64,000 bases of DNA, taken from Conchocele bisecta. Its lineage: Eukaryota > Mollusca > Bivalvia > Lucinida > Thyasiridae. The translations under genes were made by a program, and so were the position numbers. The notes beneath the pieces were generated by a model. It worked only from the letters and a program-made list of their open reading frames with translations. It was not told where the DNA came from and ran no database searches. Below are positions 23,991 through 34,797 of this stretch, piece by piece. Within the stretch, counting starts at the first letter, position 1. Each line of letters begins with the position of its first letter. Where the stretch lies: contig CM055265.1 in assembly GCA_029237695.1 (NCBI GenBank), positions 79,044,447-79,108,446 on the forward strand. Direction: 5' to 3'.

Positions 23991-25329
23991 ACATTAGAAA
24001 CATATAGTTTTGCACCTGTTTGGATTATTTACAATGTAATTGTATTATTTACAATGTAATCGGTTTTATTTCTAACTTCTGGTGATTTGTAACTGATTCA
24101 GTGTGATCATGGTACATTAAAAACTTTTCACTACACCTGCATACTAATGTTAATATCTTCTTACGGTGGCGTGGAGGGTTCGTGCACGTATAAAACGTTT
24201 AACACGCCATTTTTGTCTCCCAAGGACAAAACCGTATTACATATATTGTGATATTGTACGATATTTCAAATTTGGCTATGTTATGTGAGAAATGTTACTC
24301 CTTTACATAGGAATTTCTGACCTTTACCATGAACACAGAAGCAACAGAAGTGAAGTTTATATTATTTTGTCATTATATTATTATAACATACAATATATTC
24401 TAATCTATGATGTGAGTAAGTAACGTGATTGTTCCAGCATTTACAACATATTTCAATCCTAACCACCTGATATACAGTATGCTAATTTACAATACTACTC
24501 ACCGTAAATGTTGACAATACAACATGCAACTCCTGCTAACATTGTACATTTTCTAATACTAACTTCGATTGACCATCTTTAACCATTATTTATTTGTTCA
24601 CATGGCATTGTACCACCGTATTTACTGTTATGCCACTTTTAAACATAATATAGTAACTAATTTTATATATAATACACCCTATTATACATATTTGGAACAG
24701 TTGCGTTGCGGGTTCACTTTTGTGATGTTTTTTTTTTACAACTAGAAATGTAATTTAAATTATTGTACTCAATACCTCATGTGACAAATATGATATTGGC
24801 AGCGAAGTGGTTTTGGTTTGTTTTGTGCGTGTGTTGTTGAGTGGTTGCTATGGGAACCTAATATAATTCATGCACAGAGCTTGGTAATTACACTGGCTGA
24901 TAATACATATTTTTTATCTTTATTTTTATCATATAGCCATGCACCTTTGTTTTGTTATTGAGTCACATTGCATATATGTAGACAGTTTTATGTTATAAAG
25001 GAATTATAATATTAAATTTCCATAATAAAGTTGTCGGTATAATATTATTACACGCCTATTTGTTGTGTTAAAACCATTTCTGTGGTCGTATGTACAGACT
25101 GTATGTTGATAATGATATATTATGATTTCACTATTATTGGTAGACAAGGGAACGACTTTCCTGGGCTTGTCAATAGAAGATACACTCATTGACTTGCTTT
25201 GGGTAGCGCATAGGTACTATCGCCGTATACCGGCTTAAAGTTAATATACGATTGTACCGATGCTTGCTACGTGACACAGGTCTGGCTGAAGTCCGAGACA
25301 ATTAGTTAGCCAAACAAAAAATAAAAATA
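23991..25329. other. Spacer between satellite arrays
   Basis: AT-rich, with no gene or repeat recognised. Short open frames only. Confidence 0.4.
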
Positions 25330-28300
25330 CAACAAAAGTTGCCCGTGTTATTAAGTAAAAGACAGTAGTACAGTAGAATCGTCACTAATGAGAGAGCTAA
25401 ATTGCAATACAAAAGATGCCCGTGTTATTAAATAAAAGACAGTAGTACAGTAGAATCGTCACTAATGAGAGAGCTAAATTGCAATACAAAAGATGCCCGT
25501 GTTATTAAATAAAAGACAGTAGTACAGTAGAATCGTCACTAATGAGAGAGCTAAATTGCAATAAAAAAGTTGCCCGTGTTATTAAATAAAAGACAGTAGT
25601 ACAGTAGAATCGTCACTAATGAGAGAGCTAAATTGCAATACAAAAGTTGCCTTTGTTATTAAATAAAAGACAGTAGTACAGTAGAATCATCACTAATGAA
25701 AGAGCTAAATTGCAATACAAAAGTTGCCCGTGTTATTAAATAAAAGACAGTAGTACAGTACAATCGTCACTAATGAGAGAGCTAAATTGCAATACAGAAG
25801 TTGCCCGTGTTATTAAATAAAAGACAGTAGTACAGTAGAATCGTCACTAATGAGAGAGCTAAATTGCAATAAAAACCTTGCCCGTGTTATTAAATTAAAA
25901 AAAGTGGTACAGTAGAATCGTCACTAATGAGAGAGCTAAATTGCAATAAAAAACTTGCCCGTGTTATTAAATAAAAGACAGTAGTACAGTAGAATCGTCA
26001 CTAATGAGAGAGCTAAATAGCAATAAAAAACTTGCCCGTGTTATTAAATAAAAGACAGTAGTACAGTAGAATCGTCACTAATGAGAGAGCTAAATTGCAA
26101 TAAAAAACTTGCCTTTGTTATTAAATAAAACACAGTAGTACAGTAGAATCGTCACTAATGAGAGAGCTAAATTGCAATACAAAAGTTGCCTTTGTTATTA
26201 AATAAAAGACAGTAGTACAATAGAATCGTCACTAATGAGAGAGCTAAATTGCAATAAAAAAGTTGCCCGTGTTATTAAATAAAAGACAGTAGTACAGTAG
26301 AATCATCACTAATGATAGAGCTAAATTGCAATAAAAACGTTGCCCGTGTTATTAAATAAAAGACAGTAGTACAGTAGAATCGTCACTAATGAGAGAGGTA
26401 AATTGCAATACAAAAGTTGCCAGTGTTATTAAAAAAAATAAAAGACAGTAGTACGTAGAAATTCGTCACTAATGAGCGAGCTAAATTGCAATACAAAAGT
26501 TGCCCGCGTTATTAAATAAAAGACAGTAGTACAGTAGAATCGTCACTAATGAGAGAGCTAAATTGCAATAAAAAACAAAACTTGCCGTGTTATTAAATAA
26601 AAGACAGTAGTATGTAGAATCGTCACTAATGAGAAGAGCTAAATTGCAATACAAAAACTGGCCCTGTTATTAAATAAAAGACAGTAGTACAGTAGAATCG
26701 TCACTAATGAGAGAGCTAAATTGCAATCAAAAGTTGCCTTTGTTATTAAATAAAAGAGCAGTAGTACAGTATAACGTCACTAATGAGAGAGCTAAATTGC
26801 AATACAAAAGTTGCCTTTGTTATTAAATAAAAGACAGTAGTACAATAGAATCGTCACTAATGAGAGAGCTAAATTGCAATAAAAAAGTTGCCCGTGTTAT
26901 TAAATAAAAGACAGTAGTACAGTAGAATCGTCACTAATGAGAGAGCTAAATTGCAATACAAAGTTGCCTTTGTTAGTTAAATAAAAAAAAGACAGTAGTA
27001 CAGTAGAATCGTCACTAATGAGAGAGCTAAATTGCAATAAAAACGTTGCCCGTGTTATTAAATAAAAGACAGTAGTACAGTAGAATCGTCACTAATGAGA
27101 GAGGTAAATTGCAATACAAAAGTTGCCAGTGTTATTAAATAAAAGACAGTAGTACAGTAGAATCGTCACTAATGAGAGAGCTAAATTGCAATACAAAAGT
27201 TGCCCGCGTTATTAAATAAAAGACAGTAGTACAGTAGAATCGTCACTAATGAGAGAGCTAAATTGCAATAAAAAACTTGCCCGTGTTATTAAATAAAAGA
27301 CAGTAGTATAGTAGAATCGTCACTAATGAGAGAGCTAAATTGCAATACAAAACTGGCCCGTGTTATTAAATAAAAGACAGTAGTACAGTAGAATCGTCAC
27401 TAATGAGAGAGCTAAATTGCAATACAAATGTTGCCTTTGTTATTAAATAAAAGACAGTAGTACAGTAAAATCGTCACTAATGAGAGAGCTAAATTGCAAT
27501 ACAAAAGTTGCCTTTGTTATTAAATAAAAGACAGTAGTACAATAGAATCGTCACTAATGAGAGAGCTAAATTGCAATAAAAAAGTTGCCCGTGTTATTAA
27601 ATAAAAGACAGTAGTACAGTAGAATCGTCACTAATGAGAGAGCTAAATTGCAATACAAAGTTGCCTTTGTTATTAAATAAAAGACAGTAGTACAGTAGAA
27701 TCGTCACTAATGAGAGAGCTAAATTGCAATAAGAAACTTGCCCGTATTATTAAATAAAAGACAGTAGTACAGTAGAATCATCACTAATGAGAGAGCTAAA
27801 TTGCAATAAAAACCTTGCCCGTGTTATTAAATAAAAGACAGTAGTACAGTAGAATCATCACTAATGAGAGAGCTAAATTGCAATACAAAAGTTGCCCGTG
27901 TTATTAAATAAAAGACAGTAGTACAGTAGAATCGTCACTAATGAGAGAGGTAAATTGCAATACAAAAGTTGCCCGTGTTATTAAATAAAAGACAGTAGTA
28001 CAGTAGAATCGTCACTAATGAGAGAGCTAAATTGCAATACAAAAGTTGCCCGCGTTATTAAATAAAATACAGTAGTACAGTAGAATCGTCACTAATGAGA
28101 GAGCTAAATTGCAATAAAAAACTTGCCCGTGTTATTAAATAAAAGACAGTAGTACAGTAGAATCGTCACTAATGAGAGAGCTAAATTGCAATACAAAACC
28201 GTGCCCGTGTTATTAAATAAAAGACAGTAGTACAGTAGAATCGTCACTAATGAGAGAGCTAAATTGCAATACAAAACTGGCCCGTGTTATTAAATAAAAG

Positions 28301-29598
28301 ACAGTAGTACCGTAGAATCGTCACTAATGAGAGAGCTAAATTGCAATACAAAACTTGCATGTGTTATTAAATAAAAGACAGTAGTACAGTAGAATCGTCA
28401 CTAATGATAGAGCTAAATTGCAATACAAAACTTGCCCGTGTTATTAAATAAAAGACAGTAGTACAGTAGAATCGTCACTAATGATAGAGCTAAATTGCAA
28501 TAAAAAACTTGCCCGTGTTATTAAATAAAAGACAGTAGTACAGTAGAATCGTCACTAATGAGAGAGCTAAATTGCAATAAAAACTTGCCCGTGTTATTAA
28601 ATAAAAGACAGTAGTACAGTAGAATCGTCACTAATGAGAGAGCTAAATAGCAATAAAAAACTTGCCCGTGTTATTAAATAAAAGACAGTAGTACAGTAGA
28701 ATCGTCACTAATGAGAGAGCTAAATTGCAATAAAAAACTTGCCCGTGTTATTAAATAAAACACAGTAGTACAGTAGAATCGTCACTAATGAGAGAGCTAA
28801 ATTGCAATACAAAAGTTGCCTTTGTTATTAAATAAAAGACAGTAGTACAATAGAATCGTCACTAATGAGAGAGCTAAATTGCAATAAAAAAGTTGCCCGT
28901 GTTATTAAATAAAAGACAGTAGTACAGTAGAATCGTCACTAATGAGAGAGCTAAATTGCAATACAAAACTTGCCCGTGTTATTAAATAAAAGACAGTAGT
29001 ACAGTAGAATCGTCACTAATGAGAGAGCTAAATTGCAATGCAAAAGTTGCCCGTGTTATTAAATAAAAGAAGACAGTAGTACAGTAGAATCGTCACTAAT
29101 GAGAGAGCTAAATTGCAATACAAAAGTTGCCCGTGTTATTAAATAAAAGACAGTAGTACAGTAGAATCGTCACTAATGAGAGAGCTAAATTGCAATACAA
29201 AAGTTGCCCGCGTTATTAAATAAAAGACAGTAGTACAGTAGAATCGTCACTAATGAGAGAGCTAAATTGCAATAAAAAACTTGCCCGTGTTATTAAATAA
29301 AAGACAGTAGTACAGTAGAATCGTCACTAATGAGAGAGCTAAATTGCAATAAAAAACTTGCCCGTGTTATTAAATAAAAGACAGTAGTACAGTAGAATCG
29401 TCACTTATGAGAGAGCTAAATTGCAATACAAAACTTTCCCGTGTTATTAAATAAAAGACAGTAGTACAGTAGAATCGTCACTAATGAGAGAGCTAAATTG
29501 CAATACAAAACTGGCCCGTGTTATTAAATAAAAGACAGTAGTACAGTAGAATCGTCACTAATGAGAGAGCTAAATTGCAATACAAAAGTTGCCCGCGT
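25330..29598. repeat. 77-bp satellite array 2, left part
   Basis: About 55 copies of the 77-bp unit, running up to the Polinton. Variant markers (GAGGTAAATT, GCCAGTG, GCCCGCG, TGGCCCG, ACAATAGAATC) recur in the same order about 706 bp apart (26395 and 27101), a nine-unit higher-order repeat. The last unit is the GCCCGCG variant, cut by the Polinton at CGCGT. Confidence 0.97.
29594..29598. repeat. Target-site duplication, left copy
   Basis: CGCGT, matching 47416-47420. Joining the two flanks at this pentamer restores a normal satellite sequence, GCCCGCGTTATT. Polintons usually make 6-bp duplications; here only 5 bp match. Confidence 0.85.
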
Positions 29599-29699
29599 AG
29601 TAGTATATAGGAGTCACAATGATACCATCACCTCTGGAAGGTACCGGCTACGCGCGACACCTTCCACAGCATGATCATTTGTGACTCTTATATACTACT
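29599..29699. repeat. Left-end terminal hairpin of the Polinton
   Basis: The first ~27 nt (AGTAGTATATAGGAGTCACA...) are mirrored at 29673-29699. An inner 11-bp stem (CTCTGGAAGGT/ACCTTCCACAG) closes a 16-nt loop around ACCGGCTACGCGCGAC. The element's right end has the terminal repeat but no such palindrome. Terminal repeats elsewhere serve as integrase sites and origins for protein-primed replication. Confidence 0.85.
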
Positions 29700-29727
29700 A
29701 CCGCGAGACCATACATTTATGACATGA

Positions 29728-29778
29728 GAAGATACACCCTATTAGAGATAAAAATCCCTATGTTATACTCAGTATATA
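29728..29778. repeat. Left subterminal repeat with ATACTCAGTAT
   Basis: ACACCCTATTAGAGATAAAA...TTATACTCAGTAT matches, inverted, the repeated units at 46996-47375. It contains the 11-bp palindrome ATACTCAGTAT (29765-29775). It forms the inner part of the terminal inverted repeat. Confidence 0.8.
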
Positions 29779-29787
29779 TATAACATA

Positions 29788-30081
29788 ATGGTTCTAGTTA
29801 AGTGTGCATGGTTGAAGACAGGTAGTCACGAGAGATGTTTTCGCACCGGTATTTACGAATATTGCAAACATCACCGTGCATGGATGCGAAGAGGTTCCGT
29901 TTCACCTCGCCCATGTCGACATTGTGGGGTAGGGACCAAAGCCGAGTCACTGCTATGTCCACCATGTGGTGGCACTCAGGCTACTCATCGAATGGTTAAC
30001 AAGGGATTACGTGCTCGCAAGTATTATCGTTTAGTAATAATTCAAATCGGAAAGTCATTTAGAAAGATAGAATCGATCTAA
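29788..30081 (+). CDS. Small zinc-ribbon-like protein
   Basis: 97 residues, first gene from the left end, ATG 13 nt after the subterminal repeat. It is Cys/His-rich: C6, C17, then Y-C-K-H-H (about residues 27-31), a basic W-M-R-R-G-S stretch, C-R-H-C-G (about 43-47) and C-P-P-C-G-G (about 57-62), a pattern of two to four metal-binding knuckles followed by a basic tail. Similar short Cys-rich proteins occur at the ends of animal Polintons. The role is not known; nucleic-acid binding or transcriptional control is inference. The frame is intact. Confidence 0.65.
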   Translation: MVLVKCAWLKTGSHERCFRTGIYEYCKHHRAWMRRGSVSPRPCRHCGVGTKAESLLCPPCGGTQATHRMVNKGLRARKYYRLVIIQIGKSFRKIESI

Positions 30082-30191
30082 TAAGTCACGGTGTTTCTAC
30101 AGCATTAAAACACTGTAAAAAACATTATCAAACTAATTTTAAAAAATTAGAAAATTGAACAGAAAAACAAGTACCAATATTATTAGAGAAA

Positions 30192-30467
30192 ATGGATAAT
30201 ACAATACAATTGGAATTGAAAGTTTTTAATGGCTGTGTTGAAGAAGTTTACGAAGAATACGGGGGTTATAATCCTGTATATAAATTCTATAAAATGAGAA
30301 CACTAGGCGATATCGAATATATGAAATACCAGCGTAATTTATTACGCTCCGATAAAAACGTTGCATTTACAATATTATACCGGCAATTATGTCAACTATA
30401 CAAGAGGCAAATACGAACATTAAGACAGATAATGCGTATCGGATATGAAACTAAGGCGTATATATAA
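30192..30467 (+). CDS. Hypothetical 91-residue protein
   Basis: Intact frame 110 nt downstream of the zinc-ribbon gene, same strand. The product is rich in Tyr, Arg and Lys. It has an acidic start (C-V-E-E-V-Y-E-E-Y) and a basic, probably helical C-terminal half (L-Y-R-Q-L-C-Q-L-Y-K-R-Q-I-R). No signal peptide or membrane segment. I do not recognise it. Intact length and position in the compact element favour a real gene, but codon use is AT-rich and a chance frame is possible. Confidence 0.45.
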   Translation: MDNTIQLELKVFNGCVEEVYEEYGGYNPVYKFYKMRTLGDIEYMKYQRNLLRSDKNVAFTILYRQLCQLYKRQIRTLRQIMRIGYETKAYI

Positions 30468-31194
30468 AACTATTAAAACCCAACGATTCGTTTACGAACG
30501 TACATTTCTACGATATCACTTATAAATTTATGTTGTAATCACAACACCAACCAGACGACAATGTTCCAATTACACGCGTTATGAAAATGTAAATTAGGTG
30601 TCCCACCTTACACGTATATTAAGTGTCCATTTATAGAGAGGTTTACACGATTACGTCTTCCGGGATTGGAAATAAACACACTGTAATATATATTACACAC
30701 GCGGCTATTTATAGCCTTATCGATGGTATGTAAACGGGCTATCGATTTACACAGGTGGTGTACACAGTTTATAAACACTTAGTGAGGGTTATATAGTTCA
30801 CGAATTTCCGGGATGGTTCGTTATTTAATTAATTTTAATAAAATTATTTATAATTTAAAGCTGAACACCCCTATTATATAGAAAACATATTAATTAATAT
30901 AATAAAATAATTAATTAATAATAAATAACAATTTTTTTTATTTCACTAGCAAAGTTAAGTTTATATACGAGAAATAAACACAGTTCGGTGTCGGGACGCC
31001 GACATTAATATCTCAACAGTGAGATAAGTTTCGCCACATGTACTTCACTCTGGCCGCTCTGCACATTATAGCGGATGGAGGTAACGATGAGGTGGGGTCC
31101 GCGGCATCGGTCCAATGATGGGGTGTAGGAGATGTGAGTGTAACACACCTCGCTAAGCCGAAAAAAAATAAAAAAAATAGAAGAAATTTAAGCG
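30468..31194. other. Noncoding region of the Polinton
   Basis: The only long gene-free stretch of the element. It is AT-rich with short inverted and direct repeats (TTCCGGGATT at 30658 and TTCCGGGATG at 30805; TATCGATGGTATGTAAACGG/CTATCGATTTACAC near 30718-30755). It ends with a structured segment: CCTCGCTAAGCC at 31149-31160 pairs with GGCTTAGCGGGG at 31196-31207. It could hold promoters for the flanking divergent genes. Confidence 0.5.
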
Positions 31195-31275
31195 AAGGCT
31201 TAGCGGGGTGGACCCAGAAGGGTTTTGCTGGTGCGGGTTCGAGCCTCGGTGGAACCTAAAACTTTTTTTCTTTTT
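31195..31275 (+). ncRNA. Candidate Pol III (tRNA-like) transcript
   Basis: TAGCGGGGTGG (31201) resembles a Pol III A box, GGTTCGAGCCT (31236) is a near-consensus B box, and a T7 run (31264) would terminate transcription. The box spacing of 35 nt is shorter than in normal tRNAs. The acceptor stem does not pair, so it is not a standard tRNA. It may be a tRNA-like leftover or a small RNA of the element. This rests on motifs only. Confidence 0.35.
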
Positions 31276-31395
31276 TTTCTTTTTAAATTGTTAATAATTT
31301 TCCTAAAATTAATTAATGAATTGTTTACTGCACCAATATCATTGATTTTATAATTTTCTTTAAATTAATTATAAAATTAATTATTTTATAAAATA

Positions 31396-32022
31396 TCACA
31401 ATGGTGCTGTAACATTTCTTCCGACTTTATCTCCAAGTTTTTCCCTAAATTTATCCCAATCAGTACACTCAATTTTGGGCATGGTGGCGCGCGCCTTGAT
31501 TCCTATATCATTTTTTAATTTTTCATATCTCCCCATTTCTTCCACCACGGATTCAAACTCTAAATTTGATATTTTCTTATCGGCCAACGCTTTGGACACC
31601 ATAACGTCGATGGTATTTTTCTTCGACCTGGCGAGAACAGATACTCTATCATGTTTTCTACATTTTTTCTCGAGTTTTCCACCCGACGCCCTAATTACCA
31701 TACACAACAACCCAGAAACGGCCGACACCGCACATAAAATCCCCGCTACAGGAACCGTTATAATGGTGGATATAGCTACAGCTGTCCCCGCCCCACACAA
31801 CACAGAAACACTCGCTAGAGCCGTGCTAGATGCTTCAGCCGTGTTCACCGCGCGTCTATATTTTTTAGCGTTTCTTTTTCTATTTGTATATTCTCTAACT
31901 AAAATATCCTGCATAGCGACGATATTATTCAACCTAAAATCTGAACTTCTTTCGTTAATTGTACACAGTGTTGATGGAGTGGTATTGACAATTGGAAGCG
32001 TTGATTCGTTCATGATTTTCAA
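31396..32022 (-). CDS. Polinton conserved membrane-associated protein
   Basis: 208 residues, intact. The N-terminal third is charged (E-Y-T-N-R-K-R-N-A-K-K-Y-R-R-A). Two adjacent hydrophobic Ala/Val/Gly-rich segments (about residues 65-110) follow, then a basic K-L-E-K-K-C-R-K-H stretch and a helical C-terminal part with S-K-A-L-A-D-K-K-I-S-N-L-E-F. I recognise this layout from other animal Polintons, where such a protein often neighbours the fibre-like gene. The function is unproven; the hydrophobic hairpin suggests membrane interaction during entry or assembly (inference). The start is 11 nt after the end of the fibre-like gene, so the two are probably co-transcribed. Confidence 0.7.
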   Translation of the reverse strand: MKIMNESTLPIVNTTPSTLCTINERSSDFRLNNIVAMQDILVREYTNRKRNAKKYRRAVNTAEASSTALASVSVLCGAGTAVAISTIITVPVAGILCAVSAVSGLLCMVIRASGGKLEKKCRKHDRVSVLARSKKNTIDVMVSKALADKKISNLEFESVVEEMGRYEKLKNDIGIKARATMPKIECTDWDKFREKLGDKVGRNVTAPL

Positions 32023-32033
32023 TATATTAGTAT

Positions 32034-34058
32034 TTACAAAATAAGTTCAATTAACAATGAGACAATAGTGGAAGAACTCTCTGGGTCACCGATTTTCGTA
32101 ACAAAGTTAATAACACTACCTTTGGAAAGTCTAATTCGATCATAACCGGAGAACGAAACCACCGTCGAACTATCTCCAGAGATTTTAGTGACTCCAACCC
32201 CCGTTCTTCCCCATCTACTACAATATTTATCGCGACCGCGCCCACAGGTTTACCACTACCATTAACCGAGCAGACCGCCATTTGGATAACTTCACCTGCA
32301 GCTGTCATAGTGTATCCCCCACATTTATTACTCGCTTTGGCACCGAACGAATATTCATAGTGCCCCTCAACCAATGGGCCCCGCTTCTCAGCCCAAACTG
32401 TTATGACACGTTTTGGCGTTTTCATTGTTCGCACTATTCCGGCAAGCGCACTGTTTGTGTTATATGCTTCAGTACGAATCTTAAAAGAGGCCTCCGCAAG
32501 AGCTTTGGTCGCGGCTATACGATCATGTTTCAGTTTATCGGAAACTTCGGTTATCTTTCCGTCTAGTTCGGTAAGTGCCGCTTCTCTGCTGAGAGAGTCC
32601 TCTAAGCGCAACGCATCATAAGCCTCCGTAATGGTCGCCTGGTGGTCTTCTAGGGCTTTCTCAACACCCGACCGGGCCTCTTTTTGAAATTCGGTTATTT
32701 TCCCGTCTAGTTCAGCAACCGCCGCTTCTCTGATGAGAGAGTCCTCTGAGCGCAACACCTCATAAGCCTTCGCAAGGGCTGCCTGGTGGTCTTCTCGGGC
32801 TTTCTCAACAGCCGACCGGGCCTCTTTTTGAAATTCGGTTATTTTCACGTCTAGTTCAGCAACCGCCGCTTCTCTGATGAGAGAGTCCTCTGAGCGCAAC
32901 ACCTCATAAGCCTTCGCAAGGGCTGCCTGGTGGTCTTCTCGGGCTTTCTCAATACCCGTTCGGACCCCCTCAACCCCCAACCGGGCCTCTTTTCGAAATT
33001 TGGTTATTTTTTCGTCTAGTTCAGTAAGTGCCGCTTCTCTGTTGAGAGAGTCCTCTGAGCGCAACGCCCCATAAGCCTACGCAATGGCCTCCTTGTGGTC
33101 TTTTCGGACCCCCTCAACCCCCGACCTGGTCTCTTTCAGAAATTCGGCTATTTTCCCGTCTAGTTCAGTAAGTGTCGCTTCTTTACTGAGAGAGTCCTCT
33201 AAGCGCAACGCATCATAAGCCTCCGCAAGGGCCTCCGCAAGGTTCGACTGGTGGTCTTCTCGGACTTTATCAATACCCGACCGGGTCTCTTTTCGAAATT
33301 TGGTTATTTTTTTATCTAGTTCGGCAACCGCCGCTTCTCTGACGCGAGAGTCCTCTGAGCGCAACACCTCATAAGCCTCCGTAAGGTCCGCCTGGTGGTC
33401 TTCTCGGGCTTTCTCAATACCCGACGTGGCCTCTTTTCGAAATTTTGTTATTTTTTATCTAGTTCGGTAAGTGCCGCATCTCTAATGAGAGAGTCCTCCA
33501 AGCGCAACGTATCATAGCCCTCCGTAAGGGCCGCCTGGTGGTCTTCTCGGACTTTATCAATATCCGACTTGCTCTCTTTTTGAAATTTGGTTATTTTCCC
33601 GTCTAGTTCGGTAAGTGTCGCTTCACCGATGAGAGAGTCTCTAAACGCAACGCATCATAAACCTCCGTAAGGTCCGCCTGGTGGTCTTCTCGGACTTTAT
33701 CAATCCCCAACCGGGCCTCTTTTCGAAATTTGGTTATTTTTTCACCTAGTTCGTTTAGTTCCGTTTCTCTGATGAGAGAGTCCTCTGAGCGCAACACCTT
33801 ATAAGCCGCCTGATCTTTCTCAATATCCGTTCGGACTCCCTCAATTTGTGCAGTCGCCGTCAGCACTTCTACTCTAACATCTGATATACTCCTGTGAATC
33901 CCGTTTGTGACCTTCGATATAGTTTTATTGATCAGGGCCTTGGTTTTTCCAGTAGTTAAAAAATCGCCCTCTATCGGGATGAATCCACCTTCTGCCGGTT
34001 CCAAATTCTTTGAATGTGTCACCCAATCGGAAGAACTACCTGGTCCGTATATACTCAT
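32034..34058 (-). pseudogene. Fibre-like protein with 48-residue coiled-coil repeats (broken)
   Basis: One gene read from 34058 to a stop at 32034. It has an N-terminal tail (M-S-I-Y-G-P-G-S), then about nine repeats of 48-55 residues. These begin L-R-S/L-E-D-S-L-x-R-E-A, carry K-I-T-x-F-x-K-E-A-R and end D-H-Q-A-x-x-x-x-A-Y, strongly heptad-like. A compact C-terminal domain begins R-V-I-T-V-W-A-E and contains a Y-E-Y-S-F-G and a G-Y-T-M stretch, seen in other Polinton proteins. Tail-shaft-head layout suggests a trimeric attachment fibre (inference). The frame is broken by a lost base at about 33640, a lost T at about 33456, a stop at about 33080 (Glu to TAG) and a shift near 32122. It lies directly beside the penton-like gene. 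Confidence 0.75.
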
Positions 34059-34096
34059 AAAAAAATAAAATTAATTATAATATTGGGCACCTATAC

Positions 34097-34783
34097 TCAA
34101 TTGGAAATTTCGAGAACTACCGAAATCGGGTAATAGTTATTCAACTTTCTCGCTTGATCATCGAGAATAGAGACCGTAAATTCGTGGATATGTCCCGATT
34201 CCAAAACTTTCATCTCGGGGTGTGGGAAGTCTAAGGTCACAGTCTCGCCATAGAAACAGTCGCTGGCTTGCACGATTTTCAGTAATGTGGTGGGAGTGCC
34301 GTCTACCGTGTTGTACGATGTGCTCACCCGATCCAGGTGCACCCTGAGAGTTTTCGTGAAGGCGAAGTCCACCGGGTTATCACCGACGTACTCACCCGGG
34401 GTAAACACTCCTTTGTTTGAGGAGTATGTCTCTCTAAAACCGAGTTGAATACCCAACCCCGGGGAGACCACTACCTTATTATCAGTGCTGATGGTCATTG
34501 TTGCGAGCCCGGTAGCATTCGATACTGTGAGGTTGATTATACCGTCAAGCTCTGAGTTGACAAAATCTTTGAGCTGTCTTATTCCCCACAGTCCGTGAGG
34601 CAGCTTTACACCTAATTGTTGTCCATCCTTCACATAGTAAAACCATTCGCTCTTCCCCACATTCTGCCATCCAACCGTGAACGTGATTGATCTGAGGCCC
34701 ACCCGGCGTTGTCCGCAGCAGTTGTCGATTGACTTTTGAAGTTCACAACTCCCTTTTTGAACATTAGTGATAGTAGCAAACAT
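34097..34783 (-). CDS. Penton-like minor capsid protein (single jelly roll)
   Basis: 228 residues from the ATG at 34783. An ATG ten codons upstream would overlap the divergent gene. The protein is beta-rich, with F-T-V-G-W and a P-H-G-L-W-x-I-x-Q-L-K-D-F block, a P-G-E-Y-V-G-D-N-P-V-D-F motif at about residues 122-132 and a terminal Y-P-I-S-V-V-L-E-I-S strand. This order matches the conserved small capsid/penton protein of animal Polintons and adintoviruses, which forms the capsid vertices. It is intact. It lies between the fibre-like gene and a divergent structural gene (ATGs 14 nt apart), fitting a vertex complex. Confidence 0.7.
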   Translation of the reverse strand: MFATITNVQKGSCELQKSIDNCCGQRRVGLRSITFTVGWQNVGKSEWFYYVKDGQQLGVKLPHGLWGIRQLKDFVNSELDGIINLTVSNATGLATMTISTDNKVVVSPGLGIQLGFRETYSSNKGVFTPGEYVGDNPVDFAFTKTLRVHLDRVSTSYNTVDGTPTTLLKIVQASDCFYGETVTLDFPHPEMKVLESGHIHEFTVSILDDQARKLNNYYPISVVLEISN

Positions 34784-34797
34784 AATAATATCTTTCA

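Noticed and set aside
31195..31260. A functional tRNA gene
   Set aside because: The A and B boxes are only 35 nt apart and the acceptor stem does not pair. Kept only as a Pol III candidate.
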